Source: Xiphophorus maculatus | Lineage: Eukaryota; Chordata; Actinopteri; Cyprinodontiformes; Poeciliidae | Reading direction: 5' to 3' | NCBI RefSeq assembly: GCF_002775205.1 | Contig: NC_036446.1 | Location: forward strand, 16,740,565-16,804,564 | DNA length: 64,000 nucleotides | Translations under genes and position numbers: made by a program | Notes under the pieces: model-generated | Told to the model about the DNA's origin: nothing | Databases searched by the model: none | What the model saw: only the letters and a program-made list of their open reading frames with translations | Shown: positions 43,201 to 55,200 of the stretch, in pieces | Layout: each line of letters opens with the position of its first letter | Position numbering within the stretch: position 1 is the first letter of the stretch

Positions 43201-46200
43201 CGCTGACCATTTGCACATAACATTTGCCTTATCTTGATTTGTATTGATTATTTAGGAAGTTACTGCACTCCTGCTGTGCCATTTATTATGGAGTCTATGG
43301 GACTGCAGGTTTGCGGTGAGTTAAAAGGGCTCACACCCTGTGGCTTGACTGGTTGTTGTACGTTGTCTGTAAGAACTAAAGGTCCACGTTTCAAAAACTG
43401 GTGGCTTTCTAAACTGTGCATCTTTATTCTTTCTCTTGCCTGTTGGTAAACTCTGTAGAGCTTTGCATGCTCAAGATACCTAAAGTATCTTCTGTTGCAT
43501 TTAATGCATTTTTGCACCACCGCAGGGCTCCAGATTAACTGAAATAAAATTGAACTTTGATTTAACAATCAAAGCTTATTTACTAAGGGCATAGTGATGG
43601 TTTCTGGCGATGCTAACATTCGTCTCTAAAGGAATCCCTGAATTGTTGCAGTTTTACAACTGAATGCAGTTTACTCTAATGAAGATTGATTCAACACTAA
43701 CTGAATATCCTCTAATCCTTACAGAGAAGGGATCTGCTCTTTAATGCCCTCTTAACTCTTGCAAAATATTAATTTATATTTAGTGACCTACAAGCTGATG
43801 AGTCACTTGAATGAGTTTCTGATTTGCTTTTACTAATTTTTCCTGTTTATATTCACCCTTGCACCTCTTGCTGCACAATGATTCTTATTTGCAGGAAAGT
43901 TGTTTGTGCATTATGTACAGTTACTTAAAAACTTTTTTACATTGCTGCTTGAGTTTGTGTTTTGAAAAATGCTGTTTAGAAGTATTTAAAGACTCAATGT
44001 ACTTTTTAAATGAGCTTTTATTTTTTTATATTTTTTTTCTTTCTGCAGCCAACAAGTTAGATATTGATAGGATTACTCCAGCATAATTTCACTGCGTTTA
44101 AATTAAGCAAACAATAAGGTCATTAAGTACCCACAATAACTTTTGTACGCAATTTTACAAGGGTTGCCACTAATTGTGGAGGGTACTGCATCTATGGAAC
44201 ATATAAAGGATCCACACATAGATTAACATGTTATCCCCAAATAGTCTGTAAATTTCCTATTAACCTTAAAGTTGTTGCGATATGTAACATTTTATAATTA
44301 CTTCAGAAATTGTATATCTTATATTTTTCACTTCCTGAGGTTGATGTTTTTTTCTTTTTATTTACCTCTCCAATGCATGCTGAGCCTTGGATGTTAGTAG
44401 GTTATTGAGAACTAGTCTATAAACAAAACACAAGAATAGATAGAAATATCCATTTATTGTCCCACAGTGGTGAAATACCTGTAAACTCTAATGAGGGAGA
44501 CCCTCGAAACGTCTGGATTTAGCCAAGCTGGTTTAAAGTTTTCATGTGTCGATATACAAGACATATCTGTTGAAACAAAATGTTTGGCTTGTGTTCTACC
44601 ATTTATTATGGTAGCTGCAGCCAACATCATTAGCATTAGCTAATGCAAAATAAAAATAAACTGGAAAACAATGGATAGATGTTTCAAGTGACAGTGAAAC
44701 ATTTTAGTAGCAAGTCATTGTAGCACACCATTCTAATATATTTGAGATAGGGCTGGACAATATGGCTGAAAAACCTATCATGATATAAGTATTTTATATC
44801 AGTCTATTGATAATTATTGATTTTTTTTGTTTTTAATATCTAAAATATTAAAAACAAAATATTTTAATAAACAAATAGGCACTTCTCCTGTGCCTGTCGT
44901 GGCACGACTTCTCCTGTTTTATCCACAGTTTTCACTCCATGCGGCTGTTTTATTTTTAAGCATTTATGAGGCACGGTGGCAAAAATTTTAACTGCTGCTG
45001 TGTAAGTTACTCAACAAGTTGTTGCTAGGTAACCAAAGAGTGAGTGAGTTTGTTGATTCCACCAACCTGGATTAGCTGGGCGTGAGAGGTTGAGCAGCTA
45101 AAGACTTTCCTCTGCCTACATATTGAATATTCTATCAGATGTATTATTGATTGCTATTGATCACGTGTCTATTGCTATATATATATTGTTATTGATTTAT
45201 TGTCCAGCCTTAATTTGAGTTAAGGGTTGTTGAAGAAATATATATATATATATATATTTATTTATTTATTTTAAATAGCAATATGGAAAGTATCTTTTTG
45301 ACAAACTAATAATGGTGATTTGTATTCTTAATTGATATGTTTCCTGCAGCAGAAGACTATCAGCACATTGAGTTTGGGGTTGATGAGGTGATGGATTCCA
45401 AGCCGGTTAGAGCAAGCGATCCTTTGTACAGGGTGTCGAGCAACCTCAACCCACAGGCCCCTGAGTTCATCCTGGGCTGCCAGGCGGCTCCAAAGGCTCA
45501 GCAGGCGGCCCCTCCGGTGGCTGACGTCCCTGATGGAAGCCATTTCAACTCGCTGGACGGGCCGGACTCTGAGACGTCAGCCCTGGACAATCACCAGTCC
45601 TGCCAGGACATGGACGGACTCCCCGGCAGCCTGGGACAGCGAGAGAGAAAGAAAAAGAAAAAGCGACCGCCTGGGTACTACAACTACCTGGACCCATCAG
45701 TTGGTGAAAGCGCTAGCAGCAGTGTTGCAGCTGATGGTGCTCCGATAACGGCACTGGTGAATGGACACGCACTTGGAGGCTCACACCACAGTTCTGAGGA
45801 TGTGGACAGTAAGGCATTGTCAGCAGATGAACTTGGCACCCATGGACCTGCTTCCAATGCAACATCAACAGCATCTGTGTTTGCCCCCACATCCACTGCC
45901 AATCAGAGGACTTGTGATAGCCCTGAGGACTCTTCTTTAGACTTAACAGGTGGAGCTGCCTCTTTATCTGACGGTAACAATGCAACTTCCTCCTCTTCAT
46001 CCTCCTCTCAAAGCAGAGAGATGACAGAGGGATCAAGGACTGCAGATCAGCAGCTGGATCATTTGGCTCCACAGAGCCCTGAACTGTCAGACGCCCCACA
46101 CAGCCCCCACTCCAAATCTCCTCTTCCTCCCTCAGCTCTTGCAGCCACCCCCTCCGCCTTGACTTCCACTACGACTACTGAACTAGAGGGAGCTCGGGCA

Positions 46201-49200
46201 GCAGACACCGGAGTGGCCAATGGGCTAGAAGAGCCCAGTACTCCTGTCAGTTCAGATGGACACAAAGAAGGCTGTGACAGTGGGGAGCAGGGCCAGCCTC
46301 TCAGCCCAGACTCTGTGACCCAGCCTTTAGTAACAGAGCAGGCAAGCTCTCCTGCAGTTGCTGCTGCACCCACTGCCAATCTTCCCAAATCCTGGGCTAG
46401 CCTGTTCCACAACTCAAAGCCTCTGCCTGGCAGCCCTCAGGCCTTTGTAGAGGTGAAAAATATTGTGGAAGCTGCTTCCCCCTCTCCTGCAATGCCAGAG
46501 CAACCTGAAAAGGTTGGGGAGATTAAAGAAGGTCCTGTCCATGTATCGGAAGATCCAATGGCCCCAAAACTTGCAGGTATTTTGTGTAAGGAAAAAAAGA
46601 GAGAAAAAACCCCAGTACTCGTATTGTTCCATATTCTTTATCTTAATATTCTGCATATTTGTTACAGTCCAGTTCTTTCTTACCGTCTTTGAATTGATGT
46701 AAAATCTGACTATAGATGAGGATACTAACTGGTTTCTCTCTGAATATGAGGTGAAATTACTATGCCACAACTAAAGAAATGAACACTAGATGGCAGCACT
46801 GTCAGCTACATGTTTTTTAGATAAGTCATGAGTTATATTTGTAACCCAGTTTAGTCATTAGAAGTAGGTCAGGAGTGCCTTCTGGGCCTCACCCGGTGAG
46901 CATAGGAGAGCTTCCACACTGCGTTGGTAAGGGTCTATAAATTCTCGGTGGTCTGGTAGCGTTTTGTTTTTTATTATCTATTATCTCAGACACTTTTCTA
47001 TTATCTCAGACACTTTTTTAAAAATTGTTTGTCTCTGTGGCTTTTATTGTAGCACTAAACTATATATTAGTTTCAGGTTCTTTAGATGCAACTGGGTGTA
47101 ATTAATGGGTATTTAAAAATAATTTCTGAAACAATATCAATATTTCTTTATGGCCAGTAGCTGATATTTACTAGTATTTATATTATGTATATTTTTCTAC
47201 GTTTTTAACACTTTAAAAATACAACCACAATGCTGAAATTGCTTATTTGTTTCAGTTAAGCTCTCCATAATCATGCATGGCTTTACTATCGGTCACATAC
47301 AGGGCGACTCCCTCCTGAAACACAAACAGCAGCAAGGTGGACATAAAAAAAATCGATTATTAACATCGGGCCATATCAATAAAGATTTGTTAAAGAATAA
47401 CTTAACATTGGTCAATACAGAAGTTGGTGCCAGTATTTTGTGCATCGTTTGTAGCAAAGTAATCTGGTCTGTAATAAGCTTTATTGATCCAAATAGGAAT
47501 GTTTGCTTTGCAGACAACAATCCAGTGCACTTAATAGAAACACATTTAATGACACCGTTCTGCCATTATTACACTATGATTTTAAAATAGAAATAAATTA
47601 ACTTTGAACATGAATACACTTTTATTTATAAAAGTACTTAAGTGAAACTTAACTTTGGGCCTTACACGGCCAGCTGAATCTTCATTTAAAGAATGCTGGG
47701 CATTTGGATTGAGATATAGTGACTCAATGATGACTGTCTACAAATTACAAGTGTTGCAAGTTGCATGTGAATTGGTATCAGTTCTTTTTTAGTTGTAGAG
47801 TTTATAAAATAGCAAATATTCGATAAAAAGATTGTTCTTATTAGAACTGAAGTGTAAACTCTGTACAAAAATGTCCAACTCTACCAATCTAAAAAAAAAA
47901 AAAAAATCCATACCGCTTTTAATGCCATGGACCTTTTTATTTAAGATTTTCTCTGACAGTCACTTATAAGCAATTGCAGTATGAAAATATCTACATTGCC
48001 TTAATTAAATCCATGCTAATACTGTTATCTGGAGAAATTCCCTCTAGCAGTGTAGACAAAGATCTGGTCAGTGCACATATACTTGCTACACTTCTGTTAA
48101 ATGTCTCTATTGTTGAAGAACAACCAGAGTCTGGATGTTAGGTTGCAATAGGGTCTGATTAATTGCTGGAGCGACATAACTACAACAGAGATTTTGAGTG
48201 TCAAGCAGCTCCTACTTATAGTAACAATATGTTTAGCATGGAAATGTTTTATAAGTGGATGTATTGCCTCACATCTTTTTATTTATGCAGAGTGGGATTA
48301 TCTTTGCTTCGCAGTCATCAGTCTACAGCAAAGCGTTTTAAAACACTGGAGACATGTGTTACATGAGGTGGATCACGAGTTCATGTTGTTTTTTTAGGGT
48401 TAAATTTTTGCAGGCATGTTGTTACCGCTAATGGGATTATAGGCAGCTGGAACCCCTTGCATAAAGTTCGTTTTAGTCTGTTCGTTTTTATTACTTTGTC
48501 TTTTTTGTTGTTTTTTTTTTTATTGTGCAAATCTGGTTGTAATTCACCACCATGTAGCCACCACAGACCAGCTGTTTGTAGACTCAATCCAGCTGGTTTA
48601 AATGTTACATAAATCCACAATTTAGACTACAACTGCAGGACGATTCAGCAGAGATTAGAAGATATGTCTTACTCTGCTGTAGGATATAGTTAGATTCACT
48701 TTGCCAGTGTGTAGAGCTTAAGTAATAACAGATTAATTGTGGACATGCACAATATATTAGCACTGGTATCAATCAGATTTAACATATCTGTATTTGTCCC
48801 ATAAGAACAACAGGGGCGAAATTATTAACTGATGTTTTATTTCCATCTTGTTGCTCCGTGCGTTTTGGGAGGAGGAAGGAGCTGATGATGCAGCATGGGA
48901 TTGTGGGGTGTCTTAATTGAAGCAGAGAAGCAGTCGACTTTGTGGTTTCTTGAATTCTGTCAAAATGGGGTGGAAATGCATGTAATGTCAGGAAATGTTT
49001 ATCAGGTACAACAACATTACTAGATGGTGAGATCTGCCCAAACTTTCATATCAGGGTATCCCTAATTAATGAAGCTACTTCTATGGGTCAGTTTAAAATA
49101 GTTAATCAAACCCAAAATGTTTCTAATACTGTGCAGCCCTAAAGTAAATACTTATAAATCACATTATCAAAGTCTTACAATCTAGAACGTATGAAATTTA

Positions 49201-52200
49201 AACAATCCAGAGGGAGCCACAAATGTTAAACTAAGTTTTGAAAAGACAGCTTTCTCTTTTTGATAGTTATTTTACTACAGGAAATTTTATGTAATTTCAA
49301 AAGATATAACTAATAAAACCTATGACAAGAAAAATAGATTTAAAAAAAAACTAACTGGTACTTTGTCATTCTGTTTTAGAAGTTCAATGCAATTCCTTTG
49401 AAAAACTTTGAAAACTACTAAAATAGGCATTTAATATATCTATTTTGAAAAACACTAATTTTTAGCCAAAATTTTTAAGGAGAAACTGGTTGCAGACCCT
49501 AATTTAGAAAATAGTTATAGTTTTTTCCTTCTTATATATACTGTCCTGTGTGTTTACCACTAATTTCACCTAAACCATTGCTGATTTTAGTTTGTGCATT
49601 TGTTGTAAAATCCATCCACGTTACCATGGAGGCTGTATTTTCTTTTCAATGACAGTCCTCCTTCCTAGGCGTGGTACAGAAAACTCTTGCTCTTATTCAG
49701 ATGGTCTCTCCTGTTGCTGTCGCCAGAGACGGGAATAAGAACGGAAACATCTGTTTACAAATGAAAATATTATTCCATTATTCTAATGTAATTCTAACTT
49801 TACCTCATGATCTGATAACATGAAGTTGGATGTTTTAGGTTGGTTGTAGTTTATGAAACTGCTTGTTGAAGAATATTGTCTCTGTTTGAATCCCCAGAAA
49901 TTATTGAGAATGTGAAGTTGATACATAAACCAGTGTCTTTGCAGCCAAGGGGGCTGATCAACAAGGGGAACTGGTGCTATATCAATGCCGTATCCTTTCC
50001 CTACTTTGTTTTTTTTAAGGTCTATAGTTTTCTTTTAGCAGCATTGTTTTCTGTTTCTTGCTCTTCAGTCTGTTTATCTCCCTGACTCTGAGCTCAGACC
50101 CTTCAGGCCCTGATCGCCTGCCCGCCCATGTATCACCTGATGAAGTCCATTCCTCTGCACAATGAAGCACAGAGAACATGCACCTCCACACCCATGATAG
50201 ACAACTTGTAAGACAAGTCTTCTGCAAATTGAGTATTCTTTGGTTTGTAAATGTAATCTTCTTTGAAGTCTCATTGTTTTTTTTATTATTTTAACGTCTC
50301 TGACAGTGTTAGGTTGGTGAATGAGTTCAACAACATGCCTGTGCCATCAAAAACCAAACAGCAAAGTAAGATTTTAACCAGTGCAAATGTAATGGTTGGG
50401 TATCATTTTGCATTCAGTATTGCTGATGTTTTCTTCCTTTATTTGGTGTATTTACAGCTGTTGGTGATAAGGTTGTAAAAGATATTCGGCCTGGTGTACC
50501 TTTTGAGCCAACCTACATCTACAAACTCCTCACTCTCATCAAGTCAAGCCTCTCTGAGAAGGTGAGATGAGTTGGATTTGGCTCTGCTGCTTATTCACTG
50601 CGAAGCAATGTGTCAAAGTTTGATTCTAATGATTACATTTTGTCTGAAACAGGCAGTACTTGTGGTTTTCTGTTGAGACACAGTTTTTTGTAATCGGATA
50701 ACTCTTGAAAACAGAGTCTTCATTACACAAGCTGACTCAAAATTCTCATCTTTTGATGTTTAACGGCTTGTCCTATGTCCACCTCTTATCCGTTTACCTC
50801 AACAAATTAGTGTGCGCACATTGTGGTTTTCATTATTTGAAATTTGTCAGCAGGTATTTTCAGTGTTTTTTCTTTTTAATTGATGATTGAGTCCTTCATT
50901 TCCTTTTTATTTTAAAGGGCCGACAAGAGGACGCGGAGGAGTATCTTGGGTTTACCCTCAATGGACTTCACGAGGAGATGCTGGCTTTGAAAAAGCTAAT
51001 CTTGCCTCAGGAAGAGCGTAAGCAACTGTTGGAACCTAACTTTTGACGTTTTATCACAAGCTTGCAGAAATTAAACAGTTTTGGTTTATTGACCTCATTC
51101 TTGAAACATCATTGCCAGTTTGAGTGTCCAGCTGAAAGCTGTATAACTTTTAGTATTCTGCATGGGGTGCATAAAATGTTACTGATCTGTTAGTTTTATG
51201 GTCTATTTAAAAACAACAAAACAGGATTCAGATAAATTATTTGTTTGCAACTTAATTGTGTTCTAGCTACAAAATATTAAATGTAAAACATGTCTGAGTT
51301 TTTTTTTTAGCAAAGAAAGGTTGCGAAGTTTCAGAAACTGTGCGCTTGATTTTCTTGCATTGTCTTGAAAAGTTAGTTAACGAATATAATTAATTTTCAA
51401 GTTTTTCTAGTCCCAATTATTATGGGGCAGGATAGAAAAATATTTGAATAGAATTTAATGTATATTTTATTATTTGGAAATATTCTAATTTTATGGAAAA
51501 TTACAAGTTGTTTAAGATTTTTAGCTTTGTTTTGCCATGTTATGTTTTATGTTTATGATTTTGGGTTTTGAGTTACTGACGGAACATACGTAAAAGTCCA
51601 CACTAATTTAAAAATCTAATAAATGATTTATACCTTTTTGGTGTAAACATTTTTAAAGGTTTCTGGAAGTATTGCAAATTTTAAAATGGTACCAATAAAA
51701 GTTTGTCCAAATACCTCCACCTTCCAAAATAGAAAAAAGTCAAATGGTTTCTTAAACCAGTCAATAACCAACTGGAAAATTACGTAATTTATCCAATTCC
51801 CCCCTTTTTTCTTGAAAGTGAGAGATTTTCTTCCAGCCAAAGTTTCTGTACTTCAGCTTCATTATGCTTCTCCAACATGGAGGTTAGAAAGATACTATGC
51901 AGATACAGCTGCCGTCTGGCACAGCACGCTTTATAAGTGCTTGGTTATTAGCAGTTATTAGCATTTTTACTCTGTTTATTCATTGATAATTCAGTTTCAG
52001 TGAAGTTCCAGTTATTCATCTGTGAACAATGTTTCTTGAAAAGGCTCTCCTACTTCAGCACTTTGCTTCGAACATGTTGCATGTTCCAGCTTGTCTCTGC
52101 GTACCTCTTCTGTATCTGAGCACATGCAGGGGAGGCCGCACTGTAAAACTGGTCTCTCACTTTGTCATTTAAATTCTAAACAATGCTTGGACTGTAAAAG

Positions 52201-55200
52201 AAAACCCATATTCATGAGATCAATCAAACAGTTCTGCAGGCTATAATTACTAAGGATTGGTTATCCTAACAGGGTGTCACAGATTGCTAGTCTGGCATAA
52301 TCATAAATTATAAACAAATGAAAGTTATATAGGGGCTTATGTCATGGATTTGAATATGGATCATTTTAAAAATACTTCATGAGGACCCAAAGTTTATGCC
52401 TGGGGTCAGATCAGGACATCCTTTTATTAGCTGTATTTATCTGAAAGAAAAGTGAAATGAAAAAAGGAAGTAAGAATAAGAAAAAAGTGAGCTAGAGTTC
52501 TCTCATGGAGCGTTCAAGTAAGGTTTATGGTTTTGCTACTCTTAGAGACCGCATTAAACTTCTTAGAAATTTTTATTCTAGTTTTTGAGTTTTTTATCTC
52601 CACAGATGACGTTAAACTAGCAAGTTAATGCTGGGTTGGACATTATAAAGACTTCAGGGCAACTTGTTTTCTTTTGCTGTTGACATTTAATCAGGTGCCT
52701 GGTTTGTAATATTTAGAATTCCCCTGTGGGAATTAATAAAGCATCTCTTATTCATGTTTTTTTTTTTTTTTTTGCATTCTTTTCTTCCAGAACCCCCCAC
52801 ACCCAATGGCCCGGAGTCACAGCCAGGTGGTGAGGATGATGGAGCCGAAAAGGAGGAAGAAGGGAGTGAGGACGAGTGGGAACAAGTGGGTCCCAGAAAC
52901 AAGACTTCAGTCACACGTCAAGCTGACTTCGTCCGCACACCCATCACTGATATTTTTGGTGGACACATCAGGTACATGAACAAGTTAAGAAGCTTTTCTA
53001 ATGACTCAAACTCTGTGGCCTGGATCTGTAGCGTTCATGTTGGTTTTCACCTACACTCAGGGCGGTGTTACAAATTGCTTTGGCATCGCCAGCCTTTACT
53101 TTAAATCCTCCGTAGTTCTTTGTGGCGAGAAGTCTCGACAGCAAGACGTTAAGCTGCCCTCCACAAAACAAAAGTCTTAACCTTTGGACACATTGGAAAG
53201 CGAAACTATCACTTTTGGCCACCCAAATGATATGTTCTGTATAGTTCTGGTCTAACACATTTTTTGTACACTGTTTTACTACGTCTGAAAAGATTATTTT
53301 CTCAGAAATGGTTGTGTGGCCAAAGAGAGACAGAACTCAGGAGGGTTTTTATCAGACATACTTTGCACACCAACGCAGCTTGGCTGTAATCCACAGATAC
53401 TTTAATGCATCAGTGGGAGTAAGTGGTTTGTCTTGAGTTGCTACAACACTTATTATTAAACTACTATCCACAAAATGTTTAAGCTACCATTAAAAAATTA
53501 TGTTTTACCTAATAAATATCAGTATTACAGTAAGAGTTTGTAGTTTTAAAGAATATCCTGCTCTTAAAATTTTCTACAACTAAACTTTGTAGTTATTTGG
53601 ATGTAATGTGTGTCTTTTGGCATTTTCTTTACAGATCCGTGGTGTATCAGCAAAACTCTAAAGAGTCGGCCACTCTCCAGCCTTTCTTCACCCTGCAGCT
53701 TGACATCCAGTCTGAGAAGATCCGCACAGTTCAGGAAGCTCTTGAAACGTTGGTGGCCCGGGAGTCGGTCCAAGGCTACACCTCCAAAACCAAGCAAGAG
53801 GTAGATCCACAATACTGGGGTTTATAAAACACTCACTTGAACATTATGTATGATTGCAGTTCTACTTCAGTGACATTGAATCTCACAGTATTAGGTTTTA
53901 CAGATAAAAGGCACAAAAACATGTGCTGCTGTAGTTTTGGAAAGTTTTTTTTTTTTTTCTAACAGTAATTTGTTGGAGGAAAAAATTTATAAGTTATCAA
54001 AAATGTAAATAAAAAATTTATTTCCAAAGCTTCAGTATTGAGCTCAAGCTTTTGATAATAGTTCTAATAAATCAAGAAGGAACACAAAAAAGTCTTTCCT
54101 ACTTCTGAGATTCTATGAAATGCATTTATACATTAAATTTGCTTCTGTAAGGTGACTTTTCACCTGTGTATTTGTACTTAATGAGGCACTTTGGAAAGTT
54201 GCCAAGCCCTAGAAGAAAGTGGAATACTTTTTGTCACATCTTTAGTGTCCTGGTCTTTTACCTATTTTCTAGTTGCTTTAAGCCTTTATGGACGTCACAA
54301 GTACTGCTAAAAATGCAAACCCTAAAAAACATTACTGCTTAATTAACTGATGGAGTGAACATCTGCATCACATCTGTTCACTGCACCACAGGCATCTTTA
54401 TTGGTGTTTAAAGTTGTAAGCACCAAATGATAAACTTTTTGGTCATTCTGGACTTAAAAAACTTTGATCCACAACTTGTCTGTATTGGTACTTAAAAAAA
54501 CACAGCATTGTGTGATTTATGACTCCCTCCTCTTATTCTGTACCTGAATCGTTTCTCTAAAAAAATTCATCTTATTCTCTTAAGCTAGGTTTCCTAGAGT
54601 ACCTTTAAAACTCTAGGATATGGTTTTTGTGTTGTACATCACATGACTTCTTCATCTCTTTCTTTGTGTTTGTTGTCAGATTGAAGTCAGTCGGAGGGTA
54701 ACTTTGGAAGAGCTGCCACCTGTGCTTGTGCTCCACCTCAAGCGATTTGTCTTTGAAAAGACTGGAGGCTGCCAGAAACTAACAAAGAACATTGATTACC
54801 CTGTTGACCTGGAAATAAGCAAAGGTATGAATGGACCCACACTCTGCAAAGCTTCTGCTGACTTTAACTTTTCAACTTGAGCCACAAGGATAATACGTAT
54901 TTAATTGAGGTTTATGCAATTGTTTAAGCACTTTGGTCTAAACAGTAAATATGTCTATATTAACTTTGCTTTCAGATCTCTTATCCTCTGGAGTGCGGAG
55001 CAAAGTTTTGAAAGGCCAAAGAACTTACAGGCTCTTTGCAGGTTTGTTGGTTTTATTGTTTAGATCACATTGTTGTATTATTTGCAAAATATTTTTCTAT
55101 AAGTCACTGCTGGAAGCAATATTTACTTCCACTCTATATTAACAATGTTTAAGTGTTTTCAGCTCCCATATAATTGTTGTTTGGATTCCTTCAAACAACA

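Noticed and set aside
45713..46412. Minus-strand frames of 117-128 codons over USP10 exon 4
   Set aside because: They are antisense shadows of a long coding exon.
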